DNA of 64,000 nt from Geosiphon pyriformis. Lineage: Eukaryota; Glomeromycota; Glomeromycetes; Archaeosporales; Geosiphonaceae. Below are positions 35,600 through 45,799 of this stretch, in pieces (position 1 is the stretch's first letter; each line of letters opens with the position of its first letter). The position numbers and the translations under genes were made by a program. Where the stretch lies: positions 481,140-545,139 of the forward strand of contig JAAOMT010000029.1 of assembly GCA_016748015.1 (NCBI GenBank), in the 5' to 3' direction. A model generated the notes under the pieces. It saw nothing but the letters and a program-made list of their open reading frames with translations. It had not been told where the DNA came from and made no database searches.

Positions 35600-38380
35600 G
35601 TTTTTATATACTCTTTTATTGTTTAATTTTAAGTGTTTGGTTCAATGATTATAATTGGTTTCAGATCTCGTAGAATCTCATCTGGTTGGACTAGTATTCT
35701 TTGTATTCTTAATTGTGAAATGTTACTGGTAGATAGTGACACTATATGGTAATATAGTTTCAGTCAATCACCATGTGCTGCTTTGGCTAAAATTTTGTTG
35801 TCCTATCTTAATTTATAAGCTCCATTTCCTAGAATTTCTTCTATGTGAAATGGTCTGTTCCATTTGGAGTCAAATTTTCCACTCTATTGTTTTTTCACTT
35901 TGGTATGATGTAATAATACTTTGTCTCCAATCTTGAATTCAATTGGTTTCTTTGATAATTGGTTATTATGTTTTTCTTATGACTTTTGTATGTTATCAGC
36001 TGTTCTTTACCATTTGTTTTCTAGAGTTTCCATTAAGTCATATGTTCTTCTTAACAGTGTTTTTTGGAAATTCTCTTTCATTATTGGTTCTGTTGGGTAT
36101 GTATTTACTTTGATCTCAACTGGTAATGTTGCTGTCCTACCATATACTAATTTAAATGGTGTTGCTTGTGTAGTATCTTGCTTTATTGTCTGATAAGCAA
36201 ATAATACTGATGATATAAACAAATCCCATTCATCTTGGTTTTCTTGGCTGATTTTGGCGATTGTTTCACACAATGTTCTGTTGAATCTTTTGACTAGTCC
36301 ATTGGTTTGTGGATGATATGATAATGATAATAATTATTTAATTCCGAATCTTTGGCTTAATTCTGCCAATGTTTTATTCACAAAGTGAATTCCTTGATCT
36401 GATAATAATTTTTTTGGACATCTGTGTTGACAAATCAAATCTTGATGAATGAATTTGGCAATGGATTCTGCATCTGCTCTTTGAATGGCTTTTGCTTCTG
36501 GCCATTTTGTGAGATAGTCCATAGCTACTGCAATATATCTGTTGTCTCTGCTGGTGATTGTTAATGGTCTGACTAAGTCAATTCCAATGTAATCAAATGG
36601 TTGTCCCACTTTGATTGGTCTTAATGATTTGCTGGGTTTTGTTCCTCTTCTTCTTTGACAAGCATCACAATTTTGAACATATTAGATGATGTCTGAATAC
36701 ATTGATGGCCAATAGTATCTTCTTCTGGTTCTTTCTATGGTTGCTTCTTTATGAAAATGTCCTGTTGTTGGATCTGAGTGCATGTTAAACAATATTGTTT
36801 CTTTTTCTGATTCTGTAATTACTCTGGTTGGTTGGTCTAGATTTCTTCTGTTTTTCTGGTAAAGTATATTTTAATGATTGATAAAATATTTTAATTGCTG
36901 TTTTATGTTGTTTTGTTCTTTTTGAGATAATTTTTTCTTGAATGATTAAACATTTATATAATGCTGGAATTGTTGATATTTTTGTGTGTTCATCTTTTGT
37001 TATATTTTTGGGTTGAAATGTTTTTAGATTTGTCTTATTCGTGACAATTTGTTAGCATTTCCATTGTCTTTTCCTTTTTTATAATATACCATATAATTGA
37101 ATGGTGAAAATTCTATTTTCTATTTGGCATGGCTATTATTTGCAAATTCTTGTTTTTGGATTGAAGTCAATTTTTTGTGATCTGTATATATTTCAAACTT
37201 TTGGCTCAAGTATTTTTTTCATTTGATAACAGCCCAATAGATTGCTAAGTGTTCTAGTGTTGGAGTTCTATAGTTCTTTTCCGCTGGGCTTAAACTTTTA
37301 CTGACATAAGCTACTGGATGCTCTCTTCCATTGAATCTTTTCTGTAATAGTACTGCTCTCAATGCTTGACCTGATGCATCAGTAGTAATAATAAATGGTT
37401 TGTTGTGATCTGGATACATCAATACTGGAGCTTAGATAAGCTTTCTTCTCAATGTGTTAAATGCTTTTTGTTGAGCTTCAGTTCATTCATATTTCACATT
37501 CTTGGTTTGTAGATGGTAAAGTGGCTGAGCTAGTTTAGAAAAATTCTTGATAAAGTGGCAATAGTAGCCTGCAAATCCCAAAAATGCTCTTAATTTTGAC
37601 AAGTTGGTTGGTACTAGAAAGTTCTTAACTACTTCAATCTTGTCTGGATCTGTTTTGATTCTGTCTTTGCTCATTACATGTCCCAAAAACTTGAGTTCAG
37701 TTTTTTCAAAGAAACATTTAGTTGTATTTAGCTTCAATCCAGCTCTTCTTAACCTTTCGAATACTTGTTAGAGATGATACAAATGATCATCGAATGTTTT
37801 TGAGAACACATTGGTGTCATCTAAGTATACAACTACTGATTTCCATAGTAATCCAGTATAGACAATTTCTATGAGCCATTGGAATATTGTTAAAGCATTC
37901 ATCAAGCCAAATGACATGACTTCAAACTCAAAATTTCTTTTTCTTGTGGTGAATGCTGTTTTTTCTTTGTCGGCTGGATCCATGGCTACTTGTCAGTAAC
38001 CACTATCTAAGTTTAGTGTTGAGAACCATTTATTTTCTCTAAAAGCGTCGAATAGTTTTTGGATCTTTGGAGTTAGATAGTTATTACTTTTTGTTACTTT
38101 ATTCAGTTTCTAATAGTCTACACAAAAATGGATTTTTTCATTCTTCTTATGGACCAGTACTGGTAACAACCATGAACTCATTGATGGTTGAATTAGCCTA
38201 TTATTAAGCATCCAGTTGATTTCTTGATGAATAATTTCATGGCTAGCTGGTGGTACTTTGTATGCTCTTTGTTTAATTAGCATTGTATCTCTAGTCTTAA
38301 TCTGATGCTGAATGATATTGGTTCAGCCAAATTCATTTTTGCTAGCAAAGATGTCATTGAAATTGTTGAGTAACATCTTG
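35600..38380 (-). pseudogene. Element C reverse transcriptase, RNase H and integrase
   Basis: Read leftwards. Reverse transcriptase (38340-37480) contains VMSFGLMNALTIFQ, an intact YLDDTNV box (37983-37768) and FLGFAGYYCHFIKNFSKLAQP. RNase H follows (37422-37219; IITTDASGQALRAVLLQ, SPAEKNYRTPTLEHLAIYW). Integrase (36980-35990) has the HHCC remnant, GIDLVRPL and LLSDQGIHFVN. Single stops interrupt it. The reverse transcriptase catalytic box is undamaged, unlike A and B. Confidence 0.85.
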
Positions 38381-40092
38381 AGTTGTATCCGTTGAAGTGG
38401 ATCTAGATTCCCCATGTTCGTCTGTTCTAATTGTTCTGGTTGGAGCAAGTAACATTTGCTATGTCCGTATATTGTTTGTGATGTGATGTCAACATATCCA
38501 CAAAGCTGCAGAAAGTCTGAAATGTGATTTGGTGGTTGATCTTCAACTTCAGTGATCAAATATCCAATAATAGTTCCCTTTGGTATTTCAATGATATTTC
38601 CAGTTGTGTTGTAGATGTGGAATTTTGATGTTTTTGGGGCTTTTGGCTGATATGTAAAGATTAGTGAGTCTAATCTCTCCTGATTTGCAAATGGTGGCTT
38701 CTGCTTCAAACAACTGAGCCTGATTCTTTACTTCTCTTTTTATATGTAACATATACTGGTCATATGGTGGAATAAAAATTGATTGACAGGTTGAGATAAT
38801 TTCTCCTTTGTCAATAACCTCTTCCTCCACCATATTAACTGATATGTCTATTCTACTCATTAATCCAAATCTCTGTATCTCTTTAGCAGTAATCCCTAAT
38901 TCTTCTCTGTTTCTCACTGACATTAATTGAGCTATTTTTATTAGAGGTAGAAATATTGCTTGTGTTATCTTTTTGTTTGGCTCTATGATATAGGCCTTTT
39001 CAGAGTCATTTTGTAGTATAACAATGATATTTCTTACATACCCTGTGTTGATTATTCCTCCTCTGATGTTGATTCCTTTTTTTGCTAGGCTACTCTTAAA
39101 TGCTAATTGAACCATGATTGTTGCTAAAATTTCCAGAGCTATTTTGAAATCAATACATGTGTGCGAATTTGGTTCCAATTTGATGACTTCTTTTTCTAGA
39201 TATCTCAAATCAAACTTTGCATCAGTATCATGCGTGCATTCTGGCATGATATTTTTATCATTGTCACTATACCATTTGAGTTCTTGCTCCTTAGATAGAT
39301 CAAAAAGTGCAATATACATTTTGGGGTTTGAATCGGAGTCTGAATCACTGATATTTTTGTTGTTATTTTGAGCAGAGCTGGAACTGGTGTTTTTATCATC
39401 ATTATTATTAGAGTTTGAATTGGAATTGAAAACTAATTCCAATTTCAATATGCAGCTACTGATTGGTTCTTCTTCTTCTGGGATCGTGTAGATCATGTGT
39501 AATGGTAGATTGTAAATGAGGTTACACTCATTACAATATTTAAAGTCACTGAAAATTAAACAATAGTAGCATAATCTGGCATTTAATTGTTCTAGCCATT
39601 GTTCTTGTTCTTCTCTGGTGGGTGCCAAATGTTGGTAGTGTTCATGAAATTCTTCCAGTTCCAATATGTTTATGACTGGTTCTGAGTCCCAGTTAAGTTT
39701 TATTGGTTCTAGTGAGTTGTTTTTAAATTTTCTGATCTCCTCGGATGATGCTCCTTCTATTTTGGTAAGTGCCATTCTCCATATCTTGTCATTGTCGTGT
39801 AGACAACTGTCCAAGCATTTTACTGTTCTTCTCCAGACTGCTTCTATGGGTGTCCCTTTTCTTACCCAGTCATTTATTAGGATTGTGTATTGACATAATT
39901 TGTCACACATTTCTTTTCGCTCTGGAATGTTGTTCCACATTCTTTCATCCAAGAGAGTTTCTCCACAAGCAAGACAAGGTTGGTTGTCCCATTTTCCTTT
40001 CCTCTTTGGTCATTCAAAACGTTTTATAATGCATGGACAACAATAGAATTTAGTCGCGGTTGGGTATTCCTCGTCATCATCACAGCATGCGC
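38323..40092 (-). pseudogene. Element C linker, dUTPase and C-terminal part of the cysteine-rich domain
   Basis: An unusually long open stretch (454 codons, 39952-38588) followed by the linker to reverse transcriptase. The dUTPase lies at about 39330-38860: DAKFDLRYL (motif 1, G changed to K), ASKSSL... ...KRGIN-like segment KKGINIRGGI, INTGYVRNI (motif 3), KITQAIFLPL (motif 4) and KEIQRFGLMSR (motif 5, degraded). A D/N/S-rich spacer precedes it, and a CYYC...YCNEC pair ends the cysteine-rich domain. The five-motif layout is recognisable, but several catalytic positions are altered. Confidence 0.82.
40089..40092. repeat. Target-site duplication of element D, left copy (GCGC)
   Basis: GCGC directly before the D LTR. 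The right copy at 50213-50216 is GTGC. Removing D and one copy restores the coding sequence of element C in this region when compared with D's own gene. Confidence 0.8.
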
Positions 40093-40976
40093 TGTTACTC
40101 ATAGAAATATAAAAAATATATTAGCATAATTATTAGCCAATTAGAAGTAAGCATAGTAAATGTGGAATTCCAGGATTCCTTTCAAGAATTGCAGGATTCC
40201 AGGAATTTCAGGATTCCCAATGAGGAATTGCAGGATTCCAGAATTCCAGGATTCCTCTTAAAAGAATTGCAGAATTCCAGAAATTCCAGGATTCTTGTTG
40301 TGAAGAATCGAGGAATTGAGGAATCTTAATTATGTATATATAGCAGTAGTGTTAAAAACAAAAAAGACAGAATTGATACCACAGAATTCTTAGCCTAAAA
40401 ACACAATCATCAAATAAATAATTATTCCATATCTCAACCCACTCTTCACTATCAACACTTCATGTTGATAGTAATTGATACTTAACCACACTGGAACAAT
40501 AGCTCTTGATCACGGCTATTGACAGAATACTAATCTGCAAATCGCCTTGACTTATTTCTTTTCTTTCTTTATTTTCTTTTATTTCTTTTTCTTTATTTTT
40601 TGTTTAGTTGTTATTGTATACTAATTGATTAAAGATTAAAGCACTGAGTTATTGACGTCAAGAATAGCCTGGTAAAAGACCCAGAAATAAGGGTAGAATT
40701 TTATATATTATCAGATAGCTTATCAGAAAGGCATGACTACCAGACTAAATCTGGCCACCACGCTGAGAAAAAAATTGGGAAAACTCTTGGAAAGACACAT
40801 CTACTATTGACACTATTGAATCTCTGTCTATTATACAAAGGACTCAACCCAAACCTTCAGATCCATTAAAACCTTCAGATACAACACCTTCAGATTATGA
40901 TCAACTGCTATTAGCTTTGAGTACCAAGTTACAGGTTTGTTATTTAATTCAACAGCAGAAAAAATCACCTGTAACA
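40093..40976 (+). repeat. Element D 5' LTR
   Basis: TGTTACTCATAG...CACCTGTAACA. It has an array of GAATTCCAGGATTCC-like units (40166-40300), a TATA box (TATATATA, about 40334-40342), two hairpins (40448-40472 and 40497-40521) and a pyrimidine-rich tract at 40553-40605. Confidence 0.92.
40448..40521 (+). promoter_or_regulatory. Two hairpins in the element D LTR, likely in the transcript
   Basis: ACTATCAACA (40448-40457) and TGTTGATAGT (40463-40472) form a perfect 10-bp stem around a CTTCA loop. CAATAGC (40497-40503) and GCTATTG (40515-40521) form a 7-bp stem around an 11-base loop. Both lie downstream of the TATA box and recur in the other full LTRs. Their role is unknown. Confidence 0.6.
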
Positions 40977-40978
40977 TT

Positions 40979-41019
40979 TGGTGCTCTCTGTGAGGTATAA
41001 TCCTACAGAGAACCAGCAC
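40979..41019 (+). promoter_or_regulatory. Primer-binding region and hairpin, element D
   Basis: Two bases after the LTR comes TGGTGCTCTCTGTGAGG, placed like a primer-binding site (TGG would pair with a tRNA CCA end). The tRNA is not identified. The same bases fold: GTGC-TCTCTGT-(G)-AGG pairs with CCT-ACAGAGA-(ACCA)-GCAC around the loop TATAAT. Confidence 0.55.
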
Positions 41020-41038
41020 TGACAACACCAAACCAAAA

Positions 41039-42830
41039 GTGGCAGAATCAGAAACTATAAGAGCAAACCATTTAGGATTTGCAAAATTCTTATTTCAACA
41101 CTATTGTCAATACTTGGGATTAAACCACAATCATATATCCGCCGAATCAGCCTTCAATTTCTACGTCAATGAAAAGATTTCTTCTTTATTAGGAACACCA
41201 GTGAATACTGAATCAGCAAAGAAAACTTTCTATAGGGAATTAATTCAAAATACCAACCTGCCAACAAATCATAATTTTGTATCCATCATCACTGAGATCA
41301 ACAAAGAAATTGAACATCACACTCAACAAAGATATCCAATTACATACGCTAATAAAGGCAAGAGAAAATTACAAACACCAGCAGTAACACCCAGAAAAAT
41401 ACAGCCACCTGCTTGGAAGAAAAACAGAGTTGAATCTCCAAGCAACCCATCCTACCACTATACACCTGGAAGTGCCATCAACATATCATCAACAGACACA
41501 TTCACATCAACTGCGACATCAGCATTTGGACGATTTCCATTCCAAAGTAGACAAAGGAAAACAGAATTGTTAGGACCATACGGCGAGTACTTTGAGGGAT
41601 TTAATTTGCGATCATCCACCTCATCAGGACTTTGATCACTACCGCCTCCACCAGATTTTGGAATCTCTGATCCGTGGGAAGCAGCGGAATCAGAAAAGAA
41701 GAAAGAAAAATCAGAAGATCAAGAATTCACTTACCAGCACCCGATTACTGAAAACCCAGAAGTTGAAACCCCGAATCTTCAAACTTAGCAACAGTTGGAA
41801 AATCTGGAAATCGAAACTCCGAATATTCGAACACTGCCAAATCAAAGAAATCAAGGACCTGAATTAATTAATCAGCAAAACTTACCTCCAGTAATCATCA
41901 TCAATCAACCGCCAATTAATCCCATAGCCGAACTCATACAGCAGCCACTTCAGCTACCACCCCAACAGCCAGGACAACAACAACTGCTTCAACAGCCACC
42001 ACAACCACCAAACTTAGATCCAATGGTCTACGCACCAATTGCAAAACTCGACAACTTTACTGGCGAAGAGAATGATGCTCAAATATGGCTGAATGATGTA
42101 GAAAAAGCCATTGCAGCCAATGAATAGAATGACGCTTAAGCAATGCAAGCCATTCCCTACTTTCTTAAAGATACTGCTGATTCATGGTACCAGAGCTTGA
42201 TTAATAAACCACAAGATTTCAATGCCTTGAAAGTGGAATTTCTAAGATATTTCAGCAACAATAACAGCATCAATCGCCTAGTTAATGCATTCACCACCAT
42301 AAAACAAGAAGAAACTGAAGCAGTTACCACCTACCTGAAATGCTTCCATCGAAACCTACGCCAAATTCAAGCAATTGACGTCAATTATTTTACAGCACCA
42401 CAGATACTCAATCAGTTTATCTGTGGCTTGCGCAGCAGCATCTTACAACATGTACGTCTATTGCATCCTGGCATGCTTCAAGACGCAGTCACACGCACCA
42501 GAGATTTTGAATCTGCCGAGTCAGAGGCTAACCATGCCCAAACCATTAATCTAGTAATGAACGGATCATCTGAATTGGATTCCAAATTGGAAAAGTTCAG
42601 TGAATCAATTAATAAAAAATTGGAAGGATACTTAGCTGACAATCATGCTATTTATCAGCCTTCACAATGACACAATAATCAAGGAAACTCTAATTGTGGC
42701 CAAAATCAACCATGCCCATCTTCATTAACCAATCAACAGTGGCAACAAAAAACGCGTATCTACCACTATTGTGGTAAACAAGGACATATCCAAATTGACT
42801 GTCGCCAGTGTCTAAATAACCAATGATTGA
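41039..42830 (+). pseudogene. Element D gag with intact zinc knuckle
   Basis: From a GTG codon, 198 codons are open (41039-41635). The same frame then continues past a TGA through a charged segment and the Q/P-rich stretch (QPLQLPPQQPGQQQLLQQPP) to 42127 and again 42143-42670. The retrotransposon-gag block includes AMQAIPYFLKDTADSWYQ, FLRYFSNNNSINRLVNAF and LNQFICGLRSSIL. The zinc knuckle near 42755-42800 reads YHYCGKQGHIQIDC, with the first C changed to Y. Gag would assemble particles; it is broken by three or more stops. Confidence 0.85.
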
Positions 42831-43108
42831 GAAATCAATATCGAAACTCTGATTGCCAGGTCCAAACTCCGAATCATTATCCAAATCAAAATCAAGACCA
42901 ATATCAAAATAATTACCTGCTCATAATGCAGCAACCAATCTATCACCCGTCAGTATATTAATCTCCGATTCATTAGCCACAGCCACAAGTAATATATCAA
43001 CCACAGCCACAAATTATCTATTAACCCCAACCAATTCAAACACCAACCCAGAAACCAGCTCAAATAACATCAGGCAACCCTCGATCCAAAGTCACTCAAA
43101 ACTGGAGA

Positions 43109-45772
43109 TTGGTGATAGTTGTTCACCAACCAATCCCCAGTTCACTAAACTCACCATCAGGATCATGCACCTGGAATTTGGATACCAGTCGTGTCCAAAA
43201 CCCAAATTCTCAACATTATTTAAGTCTTCTAGTTACCCCAGAAAACACCACATCCAACAACACAGAATCCAATCAGCACATACCTACCAACACCATTCTA
43301 CTGGCAATCATCTCTAGCGACAAATCCCTAGCAGCCATTTTTCTTTTCGAACTCGAAGAAAACACAACAATACCATTATTCAGTGAACTCGTCCTTGAAG
43401 AGAAACCCATAACAGCAATGTACACGGATGCCAGAGTTGATGGTCACCCCATTAAACTCATCCTAGATAGTGGATCAGCTGGCAGCATAATCACTAGACA
43501 ACTCATGGATCAATTAGGTCGCCGAGTTGATCAAGCTGCCAGTGCCAAAATTATCACAGCTGATGGAGTGACCAAAACTCCAATCGGCGAAATCAATGAT
43601 TTCCCTTTTGAAGTCAATGGCATCATAACTTCCATTAAAGTTCTAGTAATGGAAGCCACTCAATACCAAGCTCTCGTTGGTAATGACTGGCTATCCAAAG
43701 CCAATGCAACGTTAGACTGGAACACCCAGGAACTCCAGCTAACATATCAGGACCAACACATACGTGTCCTGGCCACATGTGGCCACTTCAAAACTCCTCC
43801 AAGAGAGAAACTATTGATCAAGCTAGAGGAGGAGAAAAAAAAGCCTACCTGGGAAGCCTACCAAGTATCATGGGCTGACAAAGAGCACAACAAGCTGCCA
43901 CCAATACTCTCCTGGGACAACAACAACAAGGAAAAAGGGAAACAAAAAGAAGAACTTACCTGGAAAACTGATGACCTGACATAGACCGACAATGACGAGA
44001 GCGAACCAACTTCAAGTTGGGAATGGGAAGAAGACAAAGAAAATAAAGGGAAGGGAAAAGAAAAAGAGACCACTTAAACCACCACCACTTATAACACCTA
44101 CACTACACTATAATGATCTACCTATCATCAACCCAAGCTTATATGCGTCGATTGTGGCAAGAAATTGTTATCAATGGGCGCATGTTGTGGGGACAATAAG
44201 GAATATTCAATGGCAACTAGGTTTTATTGCCGCCCATGCATCCTTGAATGCTTTGGAAGACCAAAACGAGTAGGAAAATAGAACAATCAGCCATGCTTAG
44301 CTTGTGGAGAGACTCTCTTGGACGAAGGAATATGGCATGACATTCCTGGATGTGGAGGAACGTGTAACATATCATGTTAATACACGATTCTAATAAGTGA
44401 CTGGATAAGGAAAGGAACCCCAATAGAAGCAGCCTGGAGAAGAGCCGTACAGCGACTGGACAGTTGCCCACATGACAACGACAAAATTTGGCAAATGGCA
44501 CTTGCAAAAATTGAAGAGGCAATGTCAGAAGAGATAAAAACAATCAAAGACAACCCCCCAGAATTTTTAGAGCTTAACTGGGACACAGAACTCATCATAA
44601 ACTTCCTGGATCCGGAACAATTCCATAAACACTATCAAGAATTAGCACTCACAAGAGAAGAACAAGAACAATGGTTAGAGCAGTTGAATGCTCGACTATG
44701 TCAACACTGCCTAATTCTCTGTGACTTCCAGTATTGCGATGAGTGTGATCTCATTTACAATCTACCACCACGCATGATCTACACAATCCCAAAAGAGGAA
44801 GAACCAATCAGCAGCTGCACATCAGAATCAGAATCGCTGATCAATCGCGATCCAAACTCCGATGATGATGACAAAAACACTGGTTCCAGCTCCATTCAAA
44901 ATGGCAATGACAATGACAATGATTCCAACTCAGATACAAACTCCAATTTAAACTATGAACAATATATTGCACTACCAGATCTCTCCAAAGAACAAGAGTT
45001 AAAATGGTATAGTAACAATGAGGAAGGTATTATGCCAAAATGTGTGCATAATACTGATGTAGGGTTTGATCTGAGATATCCAGGAAAAGATGCCATCAAA
45101 TTGGAACCACATTCATGCACCTGCATCAATCTGAAAATAGCACTAAAAATTCCGGCAACAACCATAGTTCAATTAGCATCTAGGAGTAGTTTAACAAAAA
45201 GAGGGATCAATATAAAAGGAGGAATAATTGATGCGGAATATGTAGAAAATATCATCGCCATACTACAAAATGACTCAAAAAAGACCTATGTAATAGAGCC
45301 CAATGAAAAGATAGCACAGGCAATATTTCTGCCTCTGGTTAGAATAGCTCAGTTAGTGTCAGTGAGAAAGAGGGAGGAATTAGGAATAACAGCAAGAGGA
45401 ATACAGAGATTCAGATCTACAGGTAGAATAAATGTATCAGTTAACATGGCAGAGGAAGAGATTGTTGGCCAAGGAGAAATTATCTCAATGGGTCAAGCTA
45501 TTTCCATTCTACCATATAGCCAGTACATGTTAACAATAGAAAGGAAGGAAAAGAAGCAAGAACAGATGTTTGAAGCAGAAGCAACCCTTTGTGAATCAGG
45601 AGAGATTGGGTTGATTAATCTCCACATACCAGCCAAAAGCTATAGCAGCATAAAAATTCCCATCTACAACAATACTGACAATATCATCAGCATACCAGAA
45701 GGAATCACCATCAGATATTTAACCACAGAAATAGAGGACCAACCACCAAACCCCATTCCAGACTTTCCATAG
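43109..45772 (+). pseudogene. Element D protease, cysteine-rich domain and dUTPase (longest open copy)
   Basis: Protease (43109-43984) contains LILDSGSAGSIITRQLMDQL and LVGNDWLSKAN. After a stop, the cysteine-rich domain (44140-44760) has CVDCGKK, YCRPC, CLACGE and CQHCLILCDFQYCDEC. The frame 44495-45772 then runs 425 codons without a break through an acidic D/N/S spacer into the dUTPase: VGFDLRYP (motif 1), SRSSLTKRGIN (motif 2), GGIIDAEYVENI (motif 3), KIAQAIFLPLVR (motif 4) and ARGIQRFRSTGR (motif 5, two G changed to R). A linker to reverse transcriptase ends at a TAG. This gives the clearest view of the domain order PR - Cys - DUT - RT. Confidence 0.9.
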
Positions 45773-45799
45773 CTTTGTGGATATGTTGACATCACATCA

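Noticed and set aside
35736-36193. Plus-strand open frames in 35.7-36.2 kb and 39.1-40.0 kb
   Set aside because: They are antisense to the integrase and dUTPase/cysteine-rich regions of element C and carry no motifs.
40166-40300. CRISPR-like array of short repeats
   Set aside because: Units are imperfect, lack unique spacers, occur inside LTRs of a eukaryotic element and are repeated in every copy.
44495-45772. Animal retrovirus or host dUTPase gene in the window
   Set aside because: The dUTPase motifs are embedded in a gypsy-type pol with matching LTRs, and the copies occur only inside these elements.
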